Origin: Ornithobacterium rhinotracheale | Lineage (GTDB): Bacteria; Bacteroidota; Bacteroidia; Flavobacteriales; Weeksellaceae | NCBI RefSeq assembly: GCF_004088395.1 | Contig: NZ_CP035107.1 | Coordinates: 945,001-1,009,000, forward strand | Length of the DNA: 64,000 nucleotides | Reading direction: 5' to 3' | Notes under the pieces: generated by a model | Database searches by the model: none | What the model saw: the letters and a program-made list of their open reading frames with translations, nothing else | What the model was told of the DNA's origin: nothing | Shown here: piece after piece, positions 10,313-17,702 of the stretch | Layout: every line of letters starts with the position of its first letter | How positions within the stretch are numbered: the first letter of the stretch is position 1 | Made by a program: the position numbers and the translations under genes

Positions 10313-10768
10313 ATAAATTAAGTAAGATAATCAATTGAATTCCCGAATGTAATGATTTTTATATAATCCGCAAAACGAAATGTACATTTCTTTATTAAAT
10401 ATTAGTTCAAAAAGATAAATGAAAACTATATGTTGTCGCAAATAATCTTTATTTTTTTAGCTTTTATAGGGTTGTCTTTTTTAGAATAAAAAGTTACATT
10501 CTCTAAATCGGAAATAGGCTTGATAAATGTCCCAAAGTAATTTTGATAATCTTCATTTGTCATTTTCTCAGGTTTTCTAAATTTCAATTGAATCCTTTTT
10601 AAACGATATTTCTAATGCCAAAAAGCTCAAACAATTTATTGTTATAAAGAAAAATCTACCAGTGGCTCGTTGGGAAATAAGGTTATTTTGCTTTTCTTTA
10701 TCGTTTGTATTAGTTTTTCTCACTCTAGTTACTTCTCTTTTCCCTGTCTCTTATAAACTCTAATTCTT
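10313..10768. other. gene-poor stretch with decayed phage DNA
   Basis: No full-length gene. The only tolerable frame is a 45-codon one on the minus strand (10426-10563), whose frame extends 14 codons further up to a stop; it may be the tail of a lost gene. Between 10600 and 10768 short open stretches alternate frames, as expected for the decayed continuation of the tail-chaperone fragment at 10769-10910. Confidence 0.5.
10426..10563 (-). CDS. small hypothetical protein or gene tail (45 aa)
   Basis: Begins MTNEDYQNYFGTF and ends KAKKIKIICDNI. It is hydrophilic and lysine-rich. No family is recognised. There is no clear promoter or ribosome binding site, and it lies in eroded phage DNA, so it may well be a remnant. 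Confidence 0.25.
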   Translation of the reverse strand: MTNEDYQNYFGTFIKPISDLENVTFYSKKDNPIKAKKIKIICDNI

Positions 10769-10910
10769 TTAATCGCATAGACCATAACTTAATGTTTTTC
10801 TATCAGGGGTTTTTAGAATGGCTACTCTGCTTGTCTACCTTTAATTTAAAGGTTTCGCCGTGTTTCTTTTTCCACTCGTTAATTTGCTCTCTCGTGATTT
10901 TATTTTCCAT
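10769..10910 (-). pseudogene. phage tail assembly chaperone-like fragment, frameshifted
   Basis: The frame starts MENKITREQINEWKKKHGET and runs to FKLKVDKQS, then stops early at 10803 in its own frame. In the next frame the homologous continuation VAILKTPDRKTLSYGL is readable until a stop at 10769-10771. The layout (Ile-x-Glu-Trp-Lys-Lys-x-His-Gly, then Lys-x-Pro-Asp-Arg-Lys-Thr) resembles small tail chaperones of Mu-like Bacteroidota phages and is distantly similar to the intact chaperone at 13241-13773. It sits 2 bp after the tape measure fragment, which is not its normal place and suggests a deletion or recombination in the AT-rich leader. Confidence 0.55.
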
Positions 10911-11994
10911 TTTAAATTTGTTTTAAATGATTTTTAAATTTCCTTTTTAAATCGTCCCACCACGCTTTGGTGCGCGCCATTTTCTCGGCATAACTGCCCA
11001 TAATGATTTCGGCTTGGTCCATTGCGGAGTTGGTGCCGGTGATTTGCTGGGTTAAATTTTCTGCCTCATCCGCCCCATTAATCATTGCAATAGCTGCCGC
11101 CATATTTTCCTTACCAAACACTTTGGTCATCAGTGCCGTATCACCTTGAATTTTTCTCAGGGTCTTTAACCTATCGGTGAGCGGAATGCTAGTGTCTGCC
11201 AAATAAGTAAGCGAAATGCCTGCATTTTTCAATCCCTCCGCTGCTAGTTTGGAGGTAAAACGCCCCTCCGAAAGCGTGGTTAAAACATTTCGGAGTGCCA
11301 CACCGCCCTCACTGCCTTTTTTCCCTGCCTTATCCAAAATTTGAATTTGCGCGTTGGTCTCTTCAAAGGATAAGCCTGTGGTTTTGGCGACCATACCCAC
11401 CTGTTCTAAGGCCGATTGGATTTGTGGAAGCTCCGCACTTCCAGCCTGTGCAGCCGAGGACATCGTGTTCATCATTTCGCCCATCGTTTGGGCTGCCTCG
11501 ATGGGGCTTTCGGTGCTAATGCCAAACTGGTTCATCGAAGTGGTTAGCACATTAGTTGCCGCCACTGTATCACCTCCCATCTGTTTGGACAAAACATTGA
11601 TATGCTCGCCCATCATCTTCATCGCCTCAGCATTTTTAGCTATCTCGGGGTCTAATTGCGAGAGCACGAGCTTGTAACTCTCCACATTAGCAGAGGCATC
11701 GGTACCAAAGGTTTTGGCGGTTTCTCGTGCGGCGGTTTCAATAGCCTTTAAGCCCTCGCCCGTAACGCCCGTAATAGCCGAAAGCTCTGCCATTTGGGAG
11801 TTTAGCGTAACGCCAGGGGCGATAATATCTTTAAAGCCTTGCTCTAAGGTAGAAAGCCCCTCTGCTGCCAAACTAACAGAAAGCAAGGCCTTATAACAAT
11901 CACCAAAGGACTTTGTAGCGTCATCTGCGGCTTTTCCTATATCTTTGACCTTATCGGTAATTTTACCGATAACATCTTCCCCTGTTACCTTTAA

Positions 11995-13004
11995 ACCTGA
12001 GTTCGATTAATATTTTAAGGGAAATAAGTTGTATAAAAAGAGAAATAGTTGTATTTTTAAGTTTTTAAAATTCAATTATTTAACAACTATTTCTCATGAT
12101 TAATTACCACAAAATTACGGATATTTTTTGTATTGTTGATGACTTTTGTAATGATTTTGAAAAATTCACTCAACCTTTTCTTCTCGGAAAGCCTCCCAAA
12201 AAGAAGCCCAAAATGAGTAACGCTGAAGTAATCACCATAATGATTCTTTTTCATCTAAGTGGCTTTAGAACTTTTAAGCATTTTTACATTTACTATGTTC
12301 AAAAGCATATGCAAGAGGAATTTCCTCAAACGGTGTCTTATAACCGGTTCACAGAACTTATGCAATCCAATACCATGGCTCTTACCATGTTTGCAAAAAC
12401 CTGTGCTTTAGGAAGTTGTACTGGTATTTCTTTTATGGATAGTACGCCAATAAGAGTATGTGGAAACAAAAGAATTAAACGCAACAAAGTATTCAAAGAC
12501 CTAGCTACAACGGGGAAATCTACTATGGGTTGGTTTCATGGATTTAAACTCCATCTGGTCATTAATGATAAAGGCGAGATACTGAGTTTTTGCGTAACGC
12601 AGGCGAATGTAGACGATAGAGAACCACTGAAAAATGAAGGCTTTTTGAAGCAAATTTTCGGTAAACTATTTGGTGATAAAGGTTACATCTCTGAAAAGTT
12701 GAATCAATTACTCTTTGTGGATGGTATTCAACTGATTACCAACATCCGAAACAACATGAAAAACTCTCTTATGACTATGTCTGACAAAATTTTGCTTAGA
12801 AAGCGCTCCATCATAGAGACAGTGAATGACGAGCTAAAAAACATTTGCCAAATTGAGCACTCCAGGCATCGTTCAATAGGAAATTTTATGACCAACTTAG
12901 TGGCAGGGATTATTGCCTATCACTTTCTTCCTAAAAAACCATCATTAAAATATGAATCTCTGAAAACTAATCAATTAGCTGTGTTTTATTAATCGAACTC
13001 AGGT
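11995..13004 (+). mobile_element. complete IS982-family insertion sequence (ISRa1-like)
   Basis: 1010 bp. The ends are inverted repeats beginning ACCTGAGTTCGATTAATA. The target duplication TTTAA is present at 11990-11994 and 13005-13009. It carries one transposase gene. It inserted into codon 11 of the phage tape measure gene. A second, internally deleted copy is at 27715-28276. Confidence 0.92.
12096..12992 (+). CDS. IS982-family transposase
   Basis: 298 residues and apparently intact. DDE-type transposase: first Asp in FMDSTPIRVC (about residue 121), second in GDKGYI (about 193), and Glu in [13 protein letters not shown] (about 247). The context GKSTMGWFHGFKLHLVIND and the C-terminal [12 protein letters not shown] motif are diagnostic for the IS982 family. 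It is the likely source of transposase for the defective copy at 27.7 kb. Confidence 0.95.
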   Translation: MINYHKITDIFCIVDDFCNDFEKFTQPFLLGKPPKKKPKMSNAEVITIMILFHLSGFRTFKHFYIYYVQKHMQEEFPQTVSYNRFTELMQSNTMALTMFAKTCALGSCTGISFMDSTPIRVCGNKRIKRNKVFKDLATTGKSTMGWFHGFKLHLVINDKGEILSFCVTQANVDDREPLKNEGFLKQIFGKLFGDKGYISEKLNQLLFVDGIQLITNIRNNMKNSLMTMSDKILLRKRSIIETVNDELKNICQIEHSRHRSIGNFMTNLVAGIIAYHFLPKKPSLKYESLKTNQLAVFY

Positions 13005-13049
13005 TTTAAATTTATTTGATATGATACGCTGTTACTCATTTGTTTTTCT

Positions 13050-13057
13050 TATCTTTG
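13050..13057 (+). promoter_or_regulatory. -7 element of a small membrane protein gene
   Basis: TATCTTTG matches TAnnTTTG, 16 bp ahead of the ATG at 13074. No clear -33 element. Confidence 0.4.
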
Positions 13058-13073
13058 TAGAAAAGATGGAGCT

Positions 13074-13244
13074 ATGAAAATTTTTCTTATCCTTTTAGCT
13101 ATTGTTGCACTCTGTTTTTTTCCGTATGTAGTGCTAAATATTTTAATAATCGCTTTCGGCCTAGTTATGCTCTTTGCCTTTTTTAATGTCTTTTATATGA
13201 TAATTACAGGCAAGGGCACAGGTAAATACGATAAATTCAATTAA
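13074..13244 (+). CDS. small membrane protein (56 aa), opposite strand to the tail genes
   Basis: Starts MKIFLILLAIVALCFF and contains two hydrophobic segments (about residues 3-20 and 22-44), ending in the polar GKGTGKYDKFN. It is encoded against the tail gene cluster in the gap between the chaperone and the tape measure start, and is divergent from the latter by 35 bp. A gene of the same kind sits in the equivalent place at 15252-15416. It looks like a phage moron (for example an exclusion peptide); no family is recognised and the function is inferred only from position. Confidence 0.5.
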   Translation: MKIFLILLAIVALCFFPYVVLNILIIAFGLVMLFAFFNVFYMIITGKGTGKYDKFN

Positions 13245-13773
13245 CCCCCGAAGAGTTTCAAAAACAATTCGGCTTGGTTCTGCATACGCCATTCTTCCAG
13301 CCATTGGGCTTGTGCGTATAACTTATTCCATTCACTTACTTGTAAACTTTCAGGATTTACCCCAAAATTTGCCCTAATCAAAGCATCTGCCTGCCATCTT
13401 CCGTTTTCGGGTTGCTCGCCTTGCAGCGAGCTTACAAGTTTTTTGCCTCTGCGGTAGTTTTTTGCGCTCTTGCCATCAGCGCCTCCACGGCTTTGGCTTT
13501 GAGCATATCGCGTTGCTCTATTTCCTCGTCTGCTTTTACAATGTAATTGGCATAGGCCGATTGCACGGCTTTCATCTCGTTGCTCTTGCTAATCTTTGAG
13601 AGCGCCTCCAACTGCTGGAAGGTAGGCTCTTTAAAAATCACATTTTGAGCTTGTCCTGCATAGTTTACAGTCACTAATACCAAAGCACCCTTTTCGGCTT
13701 TGAGTTGCTCTATTTCCTCTGGGCTTAGCCCGCACGCAGAGCCTCCGTGGGCATTGATTTCTTGTGTATTCAT
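13241..13773 (-). CDS. phage tail assembly chaperone with programmed -1 frameshift product
   Basis: The zero-frame protein (13773-13432, 113 aa, starting MNTQEINAHGGSACGLSPEE) ends KNL-stop. The last sense codons form the slippery heptamer A-AAA-AAC (13444-13438), two codons before TAA. A -1 shift there continues for 65 codons (LVSSLQGEQPENGRW... to LKLFGG) up to a stop at 13241. A stem-loop follows at the right spacing. This G/GT architecture is conserved in tail assembly chaperones of long-tailed phages, and the gene sits just ahead of the tape measure gene as expected. An IS 18 bp upstream (13791-14767) separates it from the rest of the operon; the ATG inside the IS end at 13803 is not the native start. 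Confidence 0.85.
13414..13444 (-). promoter_or_regulatory. -1 ribosomal frameshift signal
   Basis: Minus strand: slippery AAAAAAC in the correct phase (13444-13438), 6-nt spacer TTGTAA containing the zero-frame stop codon, then the hairpin GCTCGC-TGCAAG-GCGAGC (13431-13414). Confidence 0.85.
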
Positions 13774-13790
13774 TTTTAAATGTTTTTTAA

Positions 13791-14767
13791 ACCCGTAGTG
13801 CATTATCGAATGAGGTTAATTTTTAAATTGTTAATGTTACTATGAAAGACAAATTTATTGAGATATTGAATAGTAGTCAAGGAGGTAATTTTTGCCAATA
13901 TTCTTGTTTTGAATCCTTCAAAAGATTTGGCATAATTACGCCGTATCATAAATTGGTCACACAACTGCGAGAATAAAGTTTCTATACGTTTTCTATACTT
14001 TCTGAATGGATAGAACTGAGGTTTGTAATCTTTTTGATTTTTTCTTTTAGGGGTTTCTAACTGGATTTTCACCTCATTGAACAAGTCAAGCTGAACCGTT
14101 TGAGAAAGATAGCCCCTGTCTCCAAGTAACACGCAATCAGAAATTTGAAGTTTTATGTCTTTCAAATAATGAATGTCGTGAACGGAGGCGGGAGATAAGT
14201 CAAAACTTTGGAACACACCAGCAATAGAACAGATCACATGTAGCTTGTAACCATAAAAGTGTAGATTTTGAGAAGCACAAAAACCTTTATTTGGCATTGA
14301 AAAGCTATTTTCTTTACAGATTTTGCTTCTGGAAGAGCGGGATAATTTACACACTTCTAAAGGCATGCTGTCCACCAAGAAATAGTTTTCAAAATCATTG
14401 AACTTTTTCACCATTTTGCACCTAATTTCTTCAAGAAAAGGGAAGAGTTTTCGTTTTCTTCTGTTGTAAACACTCCTTTCAATTTTAGATTCAATAGCCC
14501 AACCTTTTATCTCTCTAAAAAGCTGGTACTCAGAATCGATAGATTTAAATTCTGCTAAAATAATTAAGCTTATCAGCTCTATATCAGATAATTTTGGTTT
14601 CACTGGTTTAAAATAGAAATTTTCAGTTCCTGAAATTTCTATTAGTTTATTCAAAATAAAATTGTAACTTGCCTCTAGGTTGCTCATAATTGTATTTGAT
14701 TGGTAACCAATGCAATTTACTTTTCTTTAGGCTCATGGGCAACCTTTTTTTATAATGCACTACGGGT
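13791..14767 (-). mobile_element. complete IS982-family insertion sequence, second type
   Basis: 977 bp with perfect 16-bp inverted repeats (ACCCGTAGTGCATTAT) and an 8-bp target duplication TTTTTTAA (13783-13790 and 14768-14775). It inserted in the leader of the tail chaperone gene. The two deleted elements around tet(Q) belong to the same transposase subgroup but have diverged ends. Confidence 0.92.
13803..14687 (-). CDS. IS982-family transposase
   Basis: 294 residues and intact. An N-terminal region with KPKLSDIELISL is followed by the DDE core: FLVDSMPLEVCK (first Asp, about residue 107), LLGDRGYLS (second Asp) and RKRIETLFSQLCDQF (Glu). It ends ...TTIQYLNKFVF. The sequence belongs to the branch common in Bacteroidota and differs clearly from the transposase at 12096-12992. 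The same C-terminal motifs survive in the deleted copies at 22.4 and 25.4 kb. Confidence 0.93.
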   Translation of the reverse strand: MSNLEASYNFILNKLIEISGTENFYFKPVKPKLSDIELISLIILAEFKSIDSEYQLFREIKGWAIESKIERSVYNRRKRKLFPFLEEIRCKMVKKFNDFENYFLVDSMPLEVCKLSRSSRSKICKENSFSMPNKGFCASQNLHFYGYKLHVICSIAGVFQSFDLSPASVHDIHYLKDIKLQISDCVLLGDRGYLSQTVQLDLFNEVKIQLETPKRKNQKDYKPQFYPFRKYRKRIETLFSQLCDQFMIRRNYAKSFEGFKTRILAKITSLTTIQYLNKFVFHSNINNLKINLIR

Positions 14768-14814
14768 TTTTTTAATATTGTTTAAAGTGTCATTCAATGA
14801 TTGCCGGCGGTGGC

Positions 14815-15111
14815 TCACCGCTCTACAATATGAGAGATGATGAGTTCCAGTTCTACCTCCTTGCTCATATCTCCCTCTTTCCAATCGAAGCCTGCTTTTT
14901 TAAATTCGCAGTTTTTGAGGATATGCGTAACCAGTGGCTGGTTGTCGGGCTGGTAGCTCACGGTGATAGAAAAGGGCGCAATGCGGTGGAGTTGCCCCTT
15001 GGGCGCTTTGGAGCGTAGGGCAAGCACCGTGGCGGTAAGTAGCGTAATACTTGCCGTTGCCTTTACCCTGCCGTTGCCTCTGGAAATCGGATACCTACCC
15101 GCTCCATACAC
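14815..15111 (-). pseudogene. phage tail tube-like protein, 5'-truncated
   Basis: The open frame (about 98-110 residues; it runs a few codons above 15111 before a stop) reads NVYGAGRYPISRGNGRV, then KATASITL, FSITVSYQPDNQP and EVELELIISHIVER. This pattern (glycine-rich loop, then beta-strands ending in a short hydrophobic strand) resembles the C-terminal two thirds of tail tube proteins from Mu-like phages. The position directly ahead of the tail chaperone agrees. No proper start exists: upstream the sequence is joined to a tape measure start fragment (15130-15232). Family assignment is by context and pattern, not certain. Confidence 0.5.
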
Positions 15112-15129
15112 ATTCTCTTTTTCTTGTTC

Positions 15130-15232
15130 TTCCTCGAACTTTTTTGAGTTTCTTCAATCTGCTTCTGCACTTTTTTAAGGGGGCAGTAATTTTATCTACT
15201 AAGTTTAATATCCAATTGGTGGTATGGCTCAT
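15130..15232 (-). pseudogene. start of a second tape measure protein gene (fragment)
   Basis: From ATG at 15232 the frame reads MSHTTNWILNLVDKITAPLK, a typical tape measure N-terminus of Mu-like phages. After a run of six A (about 15176-15181) the plausible continuation KVQKQIEETQKS is in another frame, so one base appears lost. It is then fused to the tube-like fragment. It belongs to a different phage from the tape measure gene at 10912-13039. Confidence 0.5.
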
Positions 15233-15247
15233 TTTTTGCTATATTTG
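15216..15247 (+). promoter_or_regulatory. promoter for the small membrane protein at 15252
   Basis: TTG (15216-15218), 21-bp spacer, TATATTTG (15240-15247). Transcription would begin almost at the ATG, so the message would be leaderless or nearly so. Confidence 0.5.
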
Positions 15248-15251
15248 TGGT

Positions 15252-15416
15252 ATGGAAATTTTACTAACCCTTTTAGGCTATCTGATTACTTTTGTTTGCA
15301 TCACTGGGGCTATATTCATTATATCATTTGGCATCTTGGTAGTCATCACTCTATCCATCGCATTCCCTATGGCGATATGGGAAGATTTAAGAGACCTCTT
15401 CCGTGTGAGTAAATAA
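15252..15416 (+). CDS. small membrane protein (54 aa), opposite strand to the tail genes
   Basis: Starts MEILLTLLGYLITFV and is almost entirely hydrophobic in two segments (about residues 3-20 and 22-41). It ends with a charged tail, WEDLRDLFRVSK. It is divergent from the tape measure start fragment at 15232 by 20 bp, exactly as the small membrane gene at 13074 is from its tape measure gene. The recurrent position suggests a phage moron. No family is recognised. Confidence 0.5.
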   Translation: MEILLTLLGYLITFVCITGAIFIISFGILVVITLSIAFPMAIWEDLRDLFRVSK

Positions 15417-15540
15417 CTCGTTTACTACCTCCGTCAATGCCCTGCGGAAACTATTATACATCAATCGGTTTTGCACTTTTAAATGATAGTCTACCGCTTG
15501 TAAATATCTAATATATTCGTCTTCATCCGGCGTACAAGGT
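15387..15540 (-). pseudogene. fragment of a tail chaperone frameshift extension (second phage)
   Basis: The minus-strand frame reads RPFRKEPCTPDEDEYIRYL, then QAVDYHLKVQNRLMYN and a stop at 15387. Size, charge pattern and position just ahead of a tape measure start match the -1 extension of the intact chaperone (13241-13437). The 5' side is cut off at the junction with the portal fragment near 15540. Confidence 0.35.
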
Positions 15541-15706
15541 TCTTTGCGAAATGGTCGCAAAACTTGGCTATCAATTTGAGTTTGACCCAGAACAAATTGA
15601 GGAGATTACAGGGCTTAAAATTGTAGGCATCAAAAACAATTCTTTTCCTGCCTTTGAGGAGGAAGAGCCTAAAAAAAAAATGACAAAAATGCCCAGTGGC
15701 AGCTGA
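15533..15706 (+). pseudogene. C-terminal fragment of a Mu gp29-like portal protein
   Basis: The frame reads YKVLCEMVAKLGYQFEF, then DPEQIEEITGLKIVGIK and FPAFEEEEPKKK. It has no start and begins at a junction with reversed tail DNA. It ends 7 codons after a run of ten A (15671-15680). In the -1 frame, entered through that A run, the sequence continues straight into the MuF protein, so portal and MuF either overlap or are joined by slippage. Confidence 0.5.
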
Positions 15707-15798
15707 AATTAACCCACCGAGCCTTAGCCAATCTTTATCACGGTGAGCATTGCAATTGTGATACCTGCCAGAGCGATATAGACCGCTTTAACGCTGCG

Positions 15799-17058
15799 TT
15801 GGATTTATCCGATTGGCTAAAAGTGATGGCAAAGATAGCACAGGACAGGCACGAGGGGAAACTCAAAGCTGGAGAGCTGGACAATGCCTACATTTTAAAC
15901 ACTTACGAAGAATTGAAAAGTGGTTTTACAGAGGGATTTGACAGCTCTAATTTCAAGGTGCACGGAGCCACCAACGGCATTAGTCCAGAAACGCTGAAAA
16001 TGCGCCAAAATCTGTTTAAGTTTTCCGGTGCGAAAACTTATACCCTACTGGAAGAAATTAACCAAATATTAAACTCCAATAAAGGCGAAACCTTTGACAG
16101 TTTTAAAAACGAGGTAATGAAACTCAACCCTCGCTACAACAAAAACTATCTGCAAGCCGAGTGGCAAACGGCTAAGCAGGCAGGCTACCACGCGGCCAAT
16201 TGGGACGAGTATCAAAATAACAAAGACTTATACCCAAACCTCAAATACAAAACGCAGGGCGATAGCCGTGTGCGTGAGCCTCACCGCCTGCTAAATGGCA
16301 TTATAGCGCCTATTGGGAGCGACTTTTGGAAAGTACACTACCCACCCAATGGCTGGAGGTGTCGTTGTTATGTGGTGCAAACGGCGGAGAAACCAACCAA
16401 TGAGGCAGACCTACCCGTATTAACCGATAAAGACCTGCCCAAAGAGTTTAGGGGCAATGTAGGCATTAGCGGAGAAATATTTAAGGAAACCGACGAAAAC
16501 AAGGGCAAACCCCACCCTTATTTTGCACTCTTTAAAACCGCCGGCAACGAGACTATGAAGGCTTACGAGTACAGCAAGCTAGCTGCTACTAAGGAGGTAA
16601 GATATACAGATAAAATCAATGGTGCACAGGTAAAAGTCCACCCTTTCGCCGACCCAGAAGACTATGAAGACAACCGTAAAGATGCAGAACTTATAGCAAA
16701 ACAATTAGGGCTAAATGTAGATATTGAGGTTCATTTAGATGGTCGTGTTATTTTAGGAAGAAAAAACCCTGAATTTCTAATAAATGGGGTGGTCGCTGAT
16801 AGGAAAGCCCCTGAGAATATAAATACAAAAAACCTTTTAAGGAAAGCCCAAAAACAAGGTTGCGGAATAGTAGTACTCAATATAAATAATAGTAAGTCCA
16901 GTGAGCAAGAAATTTTAGAAGATTTACAAAGTAGATTTCGTTTTGACACAAACTTCCCTAGCATTAGAGAGATTATTATCATTGATAAAGATAATATCTG
17001 CAAAAAATACAATAGAGAAGATTTGAAAGAAGATTTAAAAAAGAAAAAGACAGAATAA
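15799..17058 (+). CDS. MuF head morphogenesis protein with C-terminal nuclease-like toxin domain (toxin A)
   Basis: 420 codons from the first usable TTG; the frame is open from 15679 (NDKNAQWQLKLTHRALANLY...), so the native start is further up or through slippage. Residues about 1-200 are the Mu F / SPP1 gp7-type head morphogenesis domain, with the diagnostic WKVHYPPNGWRCRCYVVQ. After a linker the C-terminal 140 residues (from about KEVRYTDKING) form an unrelated domain with PEFLINGVVADRKAPENIN and CGIVVLNINN, resembling restriction-endonuclease-fold tRNases at the ends of CdiA proteins. MuF proteins with variable C-terminal toxins are known polymorphic toxins of temperate phages. No immunity gene follows; the opposite strand has a small RNA-like unit. 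Confidence 0.8.
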   Translation: MDLSDWLKVMAKIAQDRHEGKLKAGELDNAYILNTYEELKSGFTEGFDSSNFKVHGATNGISPETLKMRQNLFKFSGAKTYTLLEEINQILNSNKGETFDSFKNEVMKLNPRYNKNYLQAEWQTAKQAGYHAANWDEYQNNKDLYPNLKYKTQGDSRVREPHRLLNGIIAPIGSDFWKVHYPPNGWRCRCYVVQTAEKPTNEADLPVLTDKDLPKEFRGNVGISGEIFKETDENKGKPHPYFALFKTAGNETMKAYEYSKLAATKEVRYTDKINGAQVKVHPFADPEDYEDNRKDAELIAKQLGLNVDIEVHLDGRVILGRKNPEFLINGVVADRKAPENINTKNLLRKAQKQGCGIVVLNINNSKSSEQEILEDLQSRFRFDTNFPSIREIIIIDKDNICKKYNREDLKEDLKKKKTE

Positions 17059-17136
17059 ATCTGTCTTTTCATAATGCGGTAGGCGGTGTTCTTGCATTTT
17101 ACGTCGCGAATCGCTTCGCATTACACTGCAAATATA
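17041..17136 (-). ncRNA. candidate small structured RNA behind toxin A
   Basis: The minus-strand -7 element TATATTTG (17136-17129) is followed within a few bases by the pairing segments TAATGCG (17123-17117) and CGCATTA (17078-17072). Between them is the alternative hairpin GCGAA/TTCGC (17119-17115 with 17110-17106). Then comes a terminator hairpin with a 10-bp stem (17069-17060 / 17054-17045) and a T-rich tail. The terminator overlaps the toxin A stop codon. No reading frame of note is inside. The layout matches the unit behind toxin D (42270-42366). Confidence 0.5.
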
Positions 17137-17175
17137 CAAACAATTTTTAAAACACCACTAAAAACTTTTTAAAAT

Positions 17176-17697
17176 ATGGATAAACCCGAAATGCCAGACT
17201 TTGAAGCCCTCGCCAAAAAGGCGCTGGAACAGCTCCCCCAAAAGGTAGCAGAGCAGGCCAAAGCACACTTTTTAAGTAGCTTTACCAAAGAGGGCTTTAC
17301 CGATAATTCTTTTATCGCTTGGCCTAAGCGAAAAGACCTTTTACCCCACAAAATGCTCTCGCTTTCCTATGCTCTAAAAAATAGCATCAAAATTAGCCGT
17401 GCCGATTTAAAACAAATTGTCATCTCTGCGGGTGAGGGTATTCCATACGCGGCTATACACAATGAGGGAGGAAATATTACCGTACCTGTAACGCAGAAAA
17501 TGCGACGCTACTTTTGGGCAATGCACAAAAAAACAGGCGAGGAATTTTATAAGAATATGGCACTGACTAAAAAGGAAGAGTTACACATTCACATTCCCAA
17601 ACGCCAGTACATCGGCACCAGCGAGGTGCTAAATAAAAAAATAGAAAAGACGATAATACAAGAAATCATCAACGCGGAAAAACAATTAAAATTTTAA
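17176..17697 (+). CDS. phage virion morphogenesis protein (Mu gpG / HK97 gp10-like)
   Basis: 173 residues. The central YAAIHNEGGNITVPVTQKMR and the C-terminal HIPKRQYIG motif are typical of the phage virion morphogenesis / tail completion family. These proteins act in head-tail joining. It follows MuF-toxin A by about 120 bp and precedes a tail-terminator-like fragment, a normal Mu-like order. It is paralogous to 42408-42929 and to the fragment at 19298-19519. Confidence 0.8.
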   Translation: MDKPEMPDFEALAKKALEQLPQKVAEQAKAHFLSSFTKEGFTDNSFIAWPKRKDLLPHKMLSLSYALKNSIKISRADLKQIVISAGEGIPYAAIHNEGGNITVPVTQKMRRYFWAMHKKTGEEFYKNMALTKKEELHIHIPKRQYIGTSEVLNKKIEKTIIQEIINAEKQLKF

Positions 17698-17702
17698 AAT
17701 AA

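Larger units (their letters stand above)
10912..13039 (-). pseudogene. phage tail tape measure protein, split by an IS982-family insertion and 3' truncated
   Basis: The tape measure protein sets phage tail length. The start ATG is at 13039 (MSNSVSYQIN...); eleven codons later an IS (11995-13004) interrupts the gene. Removing the IS and one TTTAA duplication restores a continuous frame ...QINLKVTGEDVIGKITDKV... that runs to 10912. The fragment is the conserved TP901-type N-terminal domain, rich in alanine, glycine and threonine, with SGL/LSEETNAQIQ-like segments. The usual long C-terminal part is missing: the frame ends KNHLKQI directly before a chaperone-like fragment, so the rest was deleted. 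The gene lies downstream of the tail chaperone, the usual order in tailed phages. Confidence 0.85.

Noticed and set aside
11354-11677. Open frames opposite to the tape measure fragment
   Set aside because: Shadow frames in GC-richer phage DNA; the minus-strand frame has clear family motifs.
14963-15178. Plus-strand frames over the tube-like fragment
   Set aside because: Composition and lack of motifs fit antisense readings of the tail gene.
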